Below, one piece after another: positions 54,147 through 63,013 of a stretch of 64,000 nucleotides of DNA; positions within the stretch are counted from its first letter, which is position 1; every line of letters begins with the position of its first letter. Under the pieces are notes generated by a model that saw only the letters and a program-made list of their open reading frames with translations, had not been told where the DNA came from and made no database searches. Both the position numbers and the translations under genes were made by a program. The stretch covers positions 1,488,001-1,552,000 of the forward strand of contig OZ244867.1 of the NCBI GenBank assembly GCA_965221175.1. Direction: 5' to 3'. Source of the stretch: JAJDZL01 sp965221175. Its GTDB lineage: Bacteria > Pseudomonadota > Gammaproteobacteria > Arenicellales > JAJDZL01.

Positions 54147-55166
54147 TTACAGAAGTGTATGATGTTTGCGAGCGACTCCAAGGTGCTTCCACGCTTTTGG
54201 CGTGGCTGTTCTGCCCCTCGGTGTACGTTGAATGAAGCCCTGTTGCAACAGATAAGGTTCGATCGTATCTTCGATCGTTCCTCTCTCTTCGCTGATAGCA
54301 GCCGAAAGCGTTTCCACACCAGTCGGCCCGCCCTGATAGTTCTCAACTAGAATCTGTAAGTATTTTCGGTCCAGCACGTCCAGCCCGCAGGCATCCACCT
54401 CCAGCATTTCCAACGCATACTGCGCTGTTGATCGATCAATCTTTCCACTCCCTTCAATCTGTGCATAGTCGCGTACTCGACGCAATAGCCGATTGGCGAT
54501 GCGTGGTGTGCCGCGAGAGCGTTCCGCTATCGCCTCAACGCCATCAGAGTCGGTATCGATGGATAAAATTCCTGAAGAACGCATAATAATGTTTGCGATG
54601 TCATCGGTATTGTAGTAGTCAAGACGCTGCACGATACCGAATCGGTCGCGCAACGGAGAAGTAAGAAGGCCGGTTCTCGTTGTAGCGCCTACCAGCGTAA
54701 ATGGCTGCAGATCGAGCTGGATCGATTTCGCCGCTGGCCCTTGGCCGATCATGATATCGATTCTGTAATCTTCCATTGCCGGATACAGCACTTCCTCTAC
54801 AACCGGGTTCAATCGATGAATCTCATCGACGAACAGTACAGCCCCGGACTGCAACCGGGTAAGCATCGCGGCAACGTCGCCCTGACGTTCCAGCACAGGT
54901 CCAGAAGTCTGTACTAAATCAACCTTTAATTCGTTCGCAATAATGTACGCGAGGGTTGTCTTGCCAAGACCTGGCGGCCCGAAAATCAGGACATGATCCA
55001 GTGCTTCTCCACGTTGGAGAGCAGCCTCGACGAATATCTTCAGTTGTTTTTTGGTTTTGCTCTGCCCAATGAATTCACCAAGCACTTTCGGCCGAAGACT
55101 TCTATCAAATTCCCCCTCGGTCTCATCCATCTGCGCTGGTGAGATTGGTCGAATGCTATCGTTCAC
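54147..55166 (-). CDS. ruvB: Holliday junction branch migration ATPase RuvB
   Basis: A 339-residue AAA+ motor with a GTG start in a GTGA overlap with ruvA. Walker A is GPPGLGKTTLAY, Walker B LFVDEIHRL, sensor-1 region LVGATTRTGLLTSPLRDRFG, and the winged-helix C-terminus ends with IQRTPRGRTATPKAWKHLG. Drives branch migration with RuvA. Confidence 0.97.
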   Translation of the reverse strand: MNDSIRPISPAQMDETEGEFDRSLRPKVLGEFIGQSKTKKQLKIFVEAALQRGEALDHVLIFGPPGLGKTTLAYIIANELKVDLVQTSGPVLERQGDVAAMLTRLQSGAVLFVDEIHRLNPVVEEVLYPAMEDYRIDIMIGQGPAAKSIQLDLQPFTLVGATTRTGLLTSPLRDRFGIVQRLDYYNTDDIANIIMRSSGILSIDTDSDGVEAIAERSRGTPRIANRLLRRVRDYAQIEGSGKIDRSTAQYALEMLEVDACGLDVLDRKYLQILVENYQGGPTGVETLSAAISEERGTIEDTIEPYLLQQGFIQRTPRGRTATPKAWKHLGVARKHHTLL

Positions 55167-55765
55167 GGCGAAACTGTATTAAGAGAAGCAAGCGCGAGTA
55201 CGACTGCCTGTTCGGTGCTATCGGCATTGTCTCGAATTGACAGTACCGCGCGTCTTGATTCCCGGTGAGAATACCCCAGTTCAATCAGTGCCTCAGTCGC
55301 TTCAAGAACGATGTTACTAGCCCCGGTTGACGAGTCCCGAACATCGAAATTGTCTACCGGAAATTGACCGACTCTATCCCGTAGTTCCAGCAGTAGTCTT
55401 GTGGCAGTTTTTTTACCGATGCCTGGCACTTTTTCAAGTGATCTGGGATCTTCAAGTTGGACACATGCCACGAGTTCGGATACTTTCATTTCAGATAGAA
55501 TTCCGAGCGCTGTTCGCGGTCCGATTTTACTCACATTTATCAGCATCCGAAATAAGTCCCTGTCAGCTTGACCTGTAAATCCAAAAAGCGTGTGAGCATC
55601 CTCTCGTACATGCGTATGTATGTGAAGTTCCGCCTGTCCATCAATATCAGCCAACTCCTGAATAACGGTTGCTGGAACGTTAACCTCATAGCCCACCCCA
55701 TTCACATCCAGCAAGACATACGAAGCCTGCTTTTGCCGGATGGAGCCACGCAGATATCCAATCAC
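55163..55765 (-). CDS. ruvA: Holliday junction branch migration protein RuvA
   Basis: A 200-residue protein: OB-fold domain (MIGYLRGSIRQKQASYVLLD), two helix-hairpin-helix motifs (LINVSKIGPRTALGIL and LEKVPGIGKKTATRLLLEL) and a C-terminal RuvB-binding domain (EALIELGYSHRESRRAV). It tetramerises on Holliday junctions. Confidence 0.97.
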   Translation of the reverse strand: MIGYLRGSIRQKQASYVLLDVNGVGYEVNVPATVIQELADIDGQAELHIHTHVREDAHTLFGFTGQADRDLFRMLINVSKIGPRTALGILSEMKVSELVACVQLEDPRSLEKVPGIGKKTATRLLLELRDRVGQFPVDNFDVRDSSTGASNIVLEATEALIELGYSHRESRRAVLSIRDNADSTEQAVVLALASLNTVSP

Positions 55766-55783
55766 AACGCGCTCTCTGTTTGA

Positions 55784-56317
55784 TCAAGTAACTGGCGCAA
55801 TCCGCTGCAAGGGCGTTTTACGACGATGCGATCTCAGTACCGGATCCAATATCGGTATATGCTGATAGTGCGTAATGGCACCAGCTAGCGCATCTGCTTC
55901 ATCCGGGTCGGGCATCTTTTTTAAACTCAGCAACATCTGCACCATGTACTGAATTTGTTCCTTTGCGGCTGAACCACTGCCGGTAATTGATTTCTTGATC
56001 TGTCTCGCAGCATATTCATAAATTTCGAGTTCGCTTGCTGCACACGCAACAATTGCACTTCCACGTGCATGTCCCAGCAGCAGTGCAGATTGGGGATTGA
56101 CAGAAACAAACACTTGTTCAACTACTGCAATTTGAGGCTCATACTTACAGATTACATCTGTAATTTGGTGATAGATTTCACTCAAACGTCCCGGCAAATC
56201 ACCGGTTGGCAGCTTAATGCTACCGCTACCGACGTGCTGAATGCGTTCGGGTCTGCACTCAATCACTCCGTAACCGGTTATCCGAGAGCCTGGATCAATT
56301 CCCAGTATTCTTATCAT
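55784..56317 (-). CDS. ruvC: Holliday junction resolvase RuvC
   Basis: A 177-residue nuclease with the first catalytic Asp in ILGIDPGSRITGYGVI, the Glu in IAVVEQVFVSVNPQSALLLG, and the C-terminal acidic pair in DPDEADALAGAITH. It cuts junctions processed by RuvAB. It is 3 bp from yebC and 18 bp from ruvA. Confidence 0.97.
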   Translation of the reverse strand: MIRILGIDPGSRITGYGVIECRPERIQHVGSGSIKLPTGDLPGRLSEIYHQITDVICKYEPQIAVVEQVFVSVNPQSALLLGHARGSAIVACAASELEIYEYAARQIKKSITGSGSAAKEQIQYMVQMLLSLKKMPDPDEADALAGAITHYQHIPILDPVLRSHRRKTPLQRIAPVT

Positions 56318-56320
56318 CCA

Positions 56321-57049
56321 TCAATCTGCAGTAAATGTTGCATTGGTATAGACATCCTGGACATCGTCAAGCTCCTCAATTACATCGATCAGATTGACAA
56401 CACGCTCCATTAATTGATCTCCTATTTCAAGAGAAGTAGTCGGACGCTGCTCAATACTCGCATCTTCGTACTCCAGTCCGGCTTTTTCGACTGCCTCAAT
56501 AACCTCATAAAACGAATCTACTGGTGTTGACACCATGATCGAGCCATCATCCAGAGTATCGATATCATCTGCACCAGCTGACACAGCTACATCCATTATT
56601 TGTTCTTCGTCGCTTCCAGCAGCAAACTGAACGGAACCCGCTCGATTGAACAAATAGGATACCGACCCCTCGGTACCGAGATTTCCACCGTGTTTTGATA
56701 AGGCATGACGAACTTCGCTGACGGTACGATTTCGATTATCGGTCGAGCACTCAATCAACAAGGCAACTCCGCCAGGCCCGTATCCCTCATATACAACATC
56801 CTGATATCCATCTCCACCGGAATCTCCTGAGCCGCGCTGCACCGCCCGATTGATCACGTCTCGACCCATATTGGCGGCAAGCGCCTTGTCAATGGCAGAA
56901 CGAAGACGAGGATTACCCTCAGGGTCGGAAGTTCCTGACTTCGCAGCTACAGTGATCTCTCTGATAAGTTTCGAGAAAAGTTTCCCGCGACGGCTATCCT
57001 GAGCGGCTTTTCGAAACCGGATATTCGCCCATTTACTATGTCCGGCCAT
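56321..57049 (-). CDS. yebC: YebC/TACO1-family protein
   Basis: A 242-residue protein beginning MAGHSKWANIRFRKAAQDSR, with NMGRDVINRAVQRGSG and VVYEGYGPGGVALLIECSTDN as in YebC. Family members act as translation factors that relieve ribosome stalling or as regulators. It heads the yebC-ruvC-ruvA-ruvB group; its upstream region is the point where the ATPase module was inserted. Confidence 0.95.
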   Translation of the reverse strand: MAGHSKWANIRFRKAAQDSRRGKLFSKLIREITVAAKSGTSDPEGNPRLRSAIDKALAANMGRDVINRAVQRGSGDSGGDGYQDVVYEGYGPGGVALLIECSTDNRNRTVSEVRHALSKHGGNLGTEGSVSYLFNRAGSVQFAAGSDEEQIMDVAVSAGADDIDTLDDGSIMVSTPVDSFYEVIEAVEKAGLEYEDASIEQRPTTSLEIGDQLMERVVNLIDVIEELDDVQDVYTNATFTAD

Positions 57050-57101
57050 AAGAAGAAAAGTGATTTGACTTTATTCATTTTATTTTATCACTATCGATTG
57101 A

Positions 57102-57175
57102 GGTGAATATTGCAAATCAGCAACCCAAAATCCACGTTAGATATTAGTTGAGCTTAACTTGGCAGGTGAATCGGG
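57102..57175. repeat. 74-bp direct repeat, copy 1
   Basis: Matches 58831-58904 in the same orientation at 68 of 74 positions by eye, beginning GGTGAATATTGCAAATCAGC and ending GGCAGGTGAATCGGG. It lies between yebC and the ATPase gene. The similarity stops abruptly at both ends. Bases 57176-57299 between this copy and the ATPase stop show nothing I can identify. Confidence 0.9.
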
Positions 57176-57299
57176 TTATTGCGTGAGGATTCCGCTCCAG
57201 TCAGAGCTAGTTCAGACAGTTGCCAAGCGAATTGCCAGATTAACTTTCGCTACAGCAGAATTCAAGGAAACTGATCTGAAATCGGCGGTGGTTCTTCAT

Positions 57300-58523
57300 T
57301 CATATTACTCGCCACCACGGCACTGCCAGCACATCATCTGTAAGCCAAGACACTTCGTTACCGGTGTGCAACAGTAATCCGGAACGGGCGAGATTACCGT
57401 ATTCCCGTCGAAAAATCCGCAACTTGGCTGCATCACCGATGTGCGGTCGTTTACTCGCTTTGACTTCGATCGGCAAAACCCGTCCACCTGCTTCAATAAT
57501 AAAATCAACCTCTTCCCCCAGAGTTGTACGCCAATAGTGAATTTCGGCGCGATCGATTCTGCCAGCGCGCCAAGTTAGCAAGTCCTGCAGAACGATGTTC
57601 TCAAGATGAACGCCGTTAGGTTCATTTTGACCTGCAATATGTAACGCCATTCCAACATCGCACCAATAGAGCTTTGGTGATTTCACAAGGCGTTTCGTAC
57701 GATTTACGAAATAGGGAGTCAATCGAACAAGCAGGCAAGATGTTTCAAGCAAATTTAGGTATCTATGAACTGTCGGTTGAGGAATTGAAGTATCGTGCGA
57801 GAGATTCGTTTGATTTGAAAGTCCGCCCAAGCGAAAACATATCGCTCGAACCAATCGTTGAAAATCAGGTAAAGCCGATATAATTGATAGTTGCTGAAGA
57901 TCACGCTCAAGATAGGTTTGCATGTAACCATTGAACCAAATTTGACGTTCTTCGACAGTAGTTTGATGGATTGCAGGAACGGGAAATCCACCGCGGCGTG
58001 CAAAGCTTCGCCAGTCTTCCATGTCGGTTTTGTCGGCAGCGATTACGTCAATCCAAGTTCTTTCATCATTACCGATCAACTGTTCCCAAATTCCACAACT
58101 TCCCTGTCCCAGTTGTTCCCGTCGTGTCAAAGGCCACAAGTTCAGATAACTTGCTCTGCCTGCCAGTGATTCGGAGACTTTCTGCATTAGCAATAAATTG
58201 GCAGAGCCGGTAAGTAAAAATCGACCTGACTGTCGGTTAAGATCAATGTCATGCTTGACAGCAAGCAACAGCTTCGGTTCTCGTTGAATTTCATCCAGTG
58301 TTATCAGGCCGGATTCGCTAATCAGCGACTTCGGATCATTTTGTGCCATATCAAGAACATTAATATCGTCTAGCGAATAGAATTTTCGTGTGTCTTGGCC
58401 GATATCCTTTGCAAGAGTACTCTTGCCCGTCTGTCTTGCACCAGAAAGAACAACTGCGGGCATAGTATTGAGATGGAAATTCAGAATTTTTGTAATTGAT
58501 CGCGGTAGGGGAGTTTTGGACAT
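57300..58523 (-). CDS. AAA (AAA_14) ATPase with DUF4143 domain
   Basis: A 407-residue protein. The N-terminal ATPase has Walker A GARQTGKST at about 28-36, Walker B LITLDEIQ at 73-80, and the sensor-like FLLTGSANLLLMQKVSESLA. The DUF4143 part (about 190-350) ends in EEVDFIIEAGG followed by VLPIEVKASKRP, a pattern like the PD-(D/E)xK nuclease fold. Such proteins are widespread, patchily distributed and of unknown function; they are often linked to mobile or selfish elements. It has its own candidate promoter and is bracketed by the 74-bp repeats between yebC and nudB, genes that are neighbours elsewhere. Confidence 0.88.
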   Translation of the reverse strand: MSKTPLPRSITKILNFHLNTMPAVVLSGARQTGKSTLAKDIGQDTRKFYSLDDINVLDMAQNDPKSLISESGLITLDEIQREPKLLLAVKHDIDLNRQSGRFLLTGSANLLLMQKVSESLAGRASYLNLWPLTRREQLGQGSCGIWEQLIGNDERTWIDVIAADKTDMEDWRSFARRGGFPVPAIHQTTVEERQIWFNGYMQTYLERDLQQLSIISALPDFQRLVRAICFRLGGLSNQTNLSHDTSIPQPTVHRYLNLLETSCLLVRLTPYFVNRTKRLVKSPKLYWCDVGMALHIAGQNEPNGVHLENIVLQDLLTWRAGRIDRAEIHYWRTTLGEEVDFIIEAGGRVLPIEVKASKRPHIGDAAKLRIFRREYGNLARSGLLLHTGNEVSWLTDDVLAVPWWRVI

Positions 58524-58830
58524 TTAACTGTTTGACTTTGTTGATGCTGTAAATGTTATTGATTTGTATTATAAATGATATTCATTCATATTGTGAATAA
58601 TATTAAGCTACTCGTTGAAATGCTTGATGTAGATCAATGCTAAACTCTCGAAAGTCATCGATAAAAGACACAGTAATCAGAATGTTCTAACTACAGAGAC
58701 TTCGTATTGGGTTTAATAATTCTCATAAATCTGTCAGATACCTGCAAACAACGTCGAACTGAGTAACGGAACTATTCCAAAACGAAAGTGATGATAGGAA
58801 CCAGTAACCTACAGGCAAATTATTATGCCG
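58524..58830. other. AT-rich region upstream of the ATPase gene
   Basis: About 307 bases without a credible gene. It contains the candidate minus-strand promoter at 58568-58597. The sequence around 58578-58604 has short inverted pieces (ATTCA and TGAAT) that might be an operator. Nothing else is recognised. Confidence 0.4.
58568..58597 (-). promoter_or_regulatory. Candidate sigma-70 promoter of the ATPase gene
   Basis: Read on the minus strand: TTCACA (58597-58592, 5/6 of consensus), an 18-base spacer, and a perfect TATAAT (58573-58568). The start point would be about 40 bases before the ATG at 58523. Confidence 0.55.
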
Positions 58831-58904
58831 GGTGAATATTGCAAATCAGCAACCTAAAATCCGCGTTAGAAATTAATTGAGCTTAAATTGGCAGGTGAAT
58901 TGGG
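58831..58904. repeat. 74-bp direct repeat, copy 2
   Basis: Same orientation and 68/74 identical to copy 1 at 57102-57175; 1729 bp apart. It lies 23 bp past the nudB stop. Both copies together bracket the ATPase gene and its promoter. Confidence 0.9.
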
Positions 58905-58927
58905 GAGCAAAAGCAGTCGGTGCAATA

Positions 58928-59395
58928 TCATCCGTCAGGCAAGGATTCGCTCACCATCAGCAATGCTTCTCGATTCGACCAGGACCAGACAACATCCTGC
59001 GCGGCTTCAATGCTCAGCCACTGGTAATCAGTGTGTTCTGACAACTGCAATGTTACGCTTACAACATTCGGCAGACAGACTGATAGTACATGTTCTATGT
59101 TCATCCGATCTTCTCGTCTGTATCGATTCTGATACTCTCTTGGTATCAGAAATCTGAATTTTCGCTGCCAATCGTGGATGTCGTCTTCGCCGACTTTGAT
59201 TCCGGTTTCTTCCCTGAGTTCTCGCAGTGCTGTCTGAACTGGGGTTTCACCGCTCCAATTCATAGAGCCGGTGACAGACTGCCAGAAAATACGGGGTGGA
59301 GTTCTTTTGAGCAGAAGAGTTTGTCTCTGTGGGGTATGCACCACAAGCAATACCGACTCGGGCCGACGATACAAGGGTTCTGAACTCTGTGACAA
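58928..59395 (-). CDS. nudB: Dihydroneopterin triphosphate diphosphatase NudB
   Basis: A 155-residue Nudix hydrolase of folate biosynthesis. The Nudix box is ETPVQTALRELREETGI, preceded by WQSVTGSMNWSG. Compared with the canonical box there is one extra residue between the first glycine and the first glutamate (six instead of five). Position between aspS and yebC is that of nudB in E. coli. It is 19 bp after aspS. Confidence 0.9.
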   Translation of the reverse strand: MSQSSEPLYRRPESVLLVVHTPQRQTLLLKRTPPRIFWQSVTGSMNWSGETPVQTALRELREETGIKVGEDDIHDWQRKFRFLIPREYQNRYRREDRMNIEHVLSVCLPNVVSVTLQLSEHTDYQWLSIEAAQDVVWSWSNREALLMVSESLPDG

Positions 59396-59414
59396 ATCCC
59401 CAGCTCCTGTGTGA

Positions 59415-61217
59415 TCAACCCCCTTTGCCGGGCACTTGACTCATAATCGCTGCCGTTGATTTGATGCGAAGTTCCAGCTCATTCAACTGCTCGCTGCTGA
59501 TTTCGTTCGGTGCATCGGTAACAGGACAGTAAGCTCTTTGCGTTTTGGGGAATGCAATCACATCGCGAATCGAACTCTCGCCTGACAGAAGCGCCGAAAT
59601 TCGATCTAGCCCAAAGGCAATGCCCCCATGGGGCGGTGCTCCGCTCGTCAGCGCGTTCAGCAAAAATCCGAACTTGGCTTCAATGCTTTCCTGAGAAAGC
59701 CCCAACACTTCAAATATCCTGCGCTGAATGTCCAGCCGATGGTTTCGAATTGACCCTCCACCGATTTCGACACCATTCAAAACCAGATCATAAGCACGGG
59801 ACAGTATGGCGCCTGGGTCTTCTCCAAGCAAGTCAACGTGCTCCTCTTTGGGTGCAGTAAACGGGTGATGCAACGAATGCCAGCGTTGATTATCGCTATC
59901 GAATTCCACGAGTGGAAAATCTACAATCCAAATCGGCTGCCAGCCTGGCTCAATTAACCCTAAATCTTCTGCGATGCGAATCCGCAATGCTCCGAGAGCT
60001 GCATTGACAACACTTTCGGCATCCGCTCCGAAGAAGATGATGTCCCCGGCTTGGCTTGCACATTGCTTCACAGTCTGCGCAACAGTCGCATCGGACAAGA
60101 ACTTGAGAATGGGAGACTGCAATCCTTCCGTTCCCTGCGACGGATCATTTACCTTGATGTAAGCAAGGCCCTTGGCGCCGAATTCACCAACATAACGGGT
60201 ATACTCGTCAATTTGTTGGCGAGATAAAACGCTGCCGTCAGGCACGTTCAGAGCGGCGACCCGCCCGCCCTGCATATTTGCGGCACGCTGAAATACTTGA
60301 AACTCCTCGCTAGCCATCAGATCTGTCAAATCAACGAGTTCCAGATTAATTCGAAGATCAGGACGATCGGTTCCATACCGAAGCATGGATTCAGAGTAAG
60401 TCAGTACCGGAAACTTGGCAGGCAGGGTAATTTTGCCTACGGAATCGAAAATTCGAATATACATTTCTTCCATCAGATTCATCACGTCTGACTCGCCGAT
60501 GAAAGCCATTTCAACGTCAAGCTGTGTAAATTCAGGCTGTCGATCTGATCTCAAATCTTCATCCCGAAAACACCTGGCAATCTGGTAGTATCGCTCGAAA
60601 CCTGAAATTACCAGCATCTGCTTGAACATCTGAGGGGATTGCGGCAGTGCGTAGAACGATCCGGTGTGCACACGACTCGGAACGAGATAGTCGCGAGCGC
60701 CTTCCGGAGTGGAACGCGTCAACATCGGCGTTTCAATTTCCGTAAATGAGCGTTGATCCAAGAACGAACGAATTTCGCGGATGAGTGAATGTCGAAGCCG
60801 TATGTTGCGCTGCATTTTTTCGCGCCTTAGATCAATGTATCGATATTTCAGACGCAACGCCTCATTGGCATCTACTTCATCAACCTGAAAAGGCAGATTT
60901 TCCGCTTTATTCAATATGACGATTGAGTCCACTACAACCTCAATTTTCCCGGTTGGAAGGGAAGGATTCTCGGTTCCGTCAGGACGCATGCGTAGTGTCC
61001 CGCAAACCTGCAGTACAAATTCGTTTCTAACCGATTCTGCATGCAAAAAACTCTCAGTTTGCTCTGGATTCACAACGACCTGAATGATGCCACTGGAATC
61101 TCGCAGGTCAATGAATATCACACCGCCATGATCACGACGGCTGTTTACCCATCCACAGACCTGAACTTCACTGCCAATATCGGACTCGAGAATTGACGCA
61201 CAGAAGTGCGTGCGCAT
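59415..61217 (-). CDS. aspS: Aspartyl-tRNA synthetase, probably non-discriminating
   Basis: A 600-residue bacterial-type AspRS from the ATG at 61217; the open frame continues upstream through the zinc-ribbon gene but without similarity. Class II motifs include ETPMLTRSTPEGARDYLVPS, CFRDEDLRSDRQPEFTQLD and GGIAFGLDR, with the GAD insertion domain in the middle. H30 in RRDHGGVIF and G81 in RMRPDGTENP correspond to residues linked in Pseudomonas to acceptance of tRNA(Asn), where discriminating E. coli has Leu and Lys. Combined with gatCAB in this window this suggests Asp-tRNA(Asn) formation. Confidence 0.95.
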   Translation of the reverse strand: MRTHFCASILESDIGSEVQVCGWVNSRRDHGGVIFIDLRDSSGIIQVVVNPEQTESFLHAESVRNEFVLQVCGTLRMRPDGTENPSLPTGKIEVVVDSIVILNKAENLPFQVDEVDANEALRLKYRYIDLRREKMQRNIRLRHSLIREIRSFLDQRSFTEIETPMLTRSTPEGARDYLVPSRVHTGSFYALPQSPQMFKQMLVISGFERYYQIARCFRDEDLRSDRQPEFTQLDVEMAFIGESDVMNLMEEMYIRIFDSVGKITLPAKFPVLTYSESMLRYGTDRPDLRINLELVDLTDLMASEEFQVFQRAANMQGGRVAALNVPDGSVLSRQQIDEYTRYVGEFGAKGLAYIKVNDPSQGTEGLQSPILKFLSDATVAQTVKQCASQAGDIIFFGADAESVVNAALGALRIRIAEDLGLIEPGWQPIWIVDFPLVEFDSDNQRWHSLHHPFTAPKEEHVDLLGEDPGAILSRAYDLVLNGVEIGGGSIRNHRLDIQRRIFEVLGLSQESIEAKFGFLLNALTSGAPPHGGIAFGLDRISALLSGESSIRDVIAFPKTQRAYCPVTDAPNEISSEQLNELELRIKSTAAIMSQVPGKGG

Positions 61218-61242
61218 GGAACTGTTCAAGGTATGCGATGGC

Positions 61243-61569
61243 TCAGGCTGCAGTTGCACCAGAACTAGAGGCGCTGTCTGCAGTGGTCGTTTTGCTATCT
61301 GAAGACTTTTTGTCAGAACTTGACTCGCTCTTCTCAGAAGACGCATCGGCAGTAGGTTGATCTGATTTATCTTTTTTCTTGTCTACCTTGTTTTTGAAGT
61401 CCGTTTCATACCATCCCGTACCTTTCAGATGAAAGGCAGCTACAGAAAGCTTCTTGCGCAAAGTTTTTTCGCTACAGGACGGACACTCAGTAAGCGGACT
61501 CTCCTTTATACTCTGAATAATCTCAAGCTCGTGATCACAAGCTCTGCAAACGTATTCGTAAATCGGCAT
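61243..61569 (-). CDS. FmdB-family zinc-ribbon protein
   Basis: A 108-residue protein from the ATG at 61569. The N-terminal zinc ribbon has C8/C11 and C29/C32 (YEYVCRACDHELE, LTECPSCSEK), then the common FHLKGTGWYETDFK, then a low-complexity Lys/Ser/Asp/Thr tail. It is 25 bp upstream of aspS, the usual neighbour of this family. Function unknown. Confidence 0.88.
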   Translation of the reverse strand: MPIYEYVCRACDHELEIIQSIKESPLTECPSCSEKTLRKKLSVAAFHLKGTGWYETDFKNKVDKKKDKSDQPTADASSEKSESSSDKKSSDSKTTTADSASSSGATAA

Positions 61570-61650
61570 ACTAAATTCTGGATTAATAAGGAACAAAGAA
61601 TAGATTTTAAACTATTAGCAGGTCATTTCATCTACTAACAAAGAATCGAT

Positions 61651-63006
61651 TCATTTACCGGCAACTACCATGTTTTCGATCAAAATCGAACCGGATCTCG
61701 TGTTACCACGCAAATCTACATCAGTTCCAACATCAACAATTGATCGAAACATGTCGCGAAGATTTCCCGCAATTGTCAGTTCCTCAACTGGATATTGCAT
61801 TTCGCCGTTTTCAACCCAAAAGCCTCGCGCTCCCTGCGAATAGTCTCCTGTAACCGTATTGATCCCGAAACCCATAGTTTCGGTCACCAGTATTCCGCGA
61901 TTCATCAATTTCAGCATTTCGTTGAAATCGCGCTTTCCTGAATCAATGGTCAGGTTAAAAACGCCACCGGCATTTCCGGTTGTTTCAAGTCCAAGTTTGC
62001 GCGCCGAATATGATCCGAGAACATAGCCCTGCAGCACGCCATCTGAAATAATATCGCGCGGCTGCGTTGCAACGCCCTCTGCATCGGCTACCGCGCTACC
62101 CAAGGTTCGCTTCAAATGAGGCTGTTCGTGAATTCGTACCCATGGCGGGAAAATTTCCTGTCCGATGCTATCCAGCAAAAAACTTGCCTTTCGATAAAGC
62201 GCGGGGCCGGTGATGGCTCTGATTAAGCATGAGAGAAGATTGGACGCTATGGGCGCTTCAAACAGTACCGGCGCTCTACAAGTACTGATTTGTCTTGCAT
62301 CAAGTCTGCGTAAAGTTCTTTTCGCCGCCATCAATCCAATGGATTGCGGTGAATCCAGCAATGCCGGGTCACGTACAGCGTCAAACCAGTAATCGCCCTG
62401 CATGCCAGCAACAGATTTTCCGACAACAGAGCAACTCATATCATGGCGAGTCGTGCGTTGATGGATGAGAAAATCGTCACTGTTGCCAAACGCTGACTCA
62501 CTGATAGAAGTACCAAATGTTGCTCCTTCTGAATTAATGATCCTGGAATCACTGGACAGAGCAGAATTTTCGCAGGCAAGAGCCATTTCAAGTGCCTGGT
62601 CGCGATCGACATTCCACGGCAAATACAACTCCAATTCAGGAATCTGGCGGGCCAAACGATCTGATGGCGGCAACCCGTTACAGGGGTCATCAGCAGTAAA
62701 TTTCGCAATCGTACGGGCAGCCCGCACCGTATCTGCAATCGCAGCATCGCTAAAGTCGTTCGTTGTGGAAATGCCTTTTTTATTCCCCATGTACACCGTA
62801 ACGGTCAGATTTCCGCCGTTATGATGCTCAACCGTCTCCAGTTCGCCCATGCGAACACCAAGTTCGTAACCCCGTGTCTGTCCTACTCCCACAGTTGCCG
62901 CATCCACACCAAAACGCGAGGCACAATCCATTGCCTGCTCGACAATATTCGACAAATCAATTGCATCACCGCGATCTACGGTGGATTGGACGCTCTTTGC
63001 AGTCAT
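61651..63006 (-). CDS. pmbA: Metalloprotease accessory subunit PmbA/TldE
   Basis: A 451-residue TldD/PmbA-family protein without the HExxxH motif, as expected for TldE. Marks are GELETVEHHNGGNLTVTVYM, GISTTNDFSD and the C-terminal GFWVENGEMQYPVEELTIAG. TldD-TldE form a heterodimeric protease that degrades unfolded short peptides and matures microcins. It follows tldD by 7 bp. Confidence 0.94.
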   Translation of the reverse strand: MTAKSVQSTVDRGDAIDLSNIVEQAMDCASRFGVDAATVGVGQTRGYELGVRMGELETVEHHNGGNLTVTVYMGNKKGISTTNDFSDAAIADTVRAARTIAKFTADDPCNGLPPSDRLARQIPELELYLPWNVDRDQALEMALACENSALSSDSRIINSEGATFGTSISESAFGNSDDFLIHQRTTRHDMSCSVVGKSVAGMQGDYWFDAVRDPALLDSPQSIGLMAAKRTLRRLDARQISTCRAPVLFEAPIASNLLSCLIRAITGPALYRKASFLLDSIGQEIFPPWVRIHEQPHLKRTLGSAVADAEGVATQPRDIISDGVLQGYVLGSYSARKLGLETTGNAGGVFNLTIDSGKRDFNEMLKLMNRGILVTETMGFGINTVTGDYSQGARGFWVENGEMQYPVEELTIAGNLRDMFRSIVDVGTDVDLRGNTRSGSILIENMVVAGK

Positions 63007-63013
63007 CGTAATG

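Noticed and set aside
57159..57377. Open frame running out of repeat copy 1
   Set aside because: It overlaps the ATPase gene antisense, has a TTG start and no recognisable domain.
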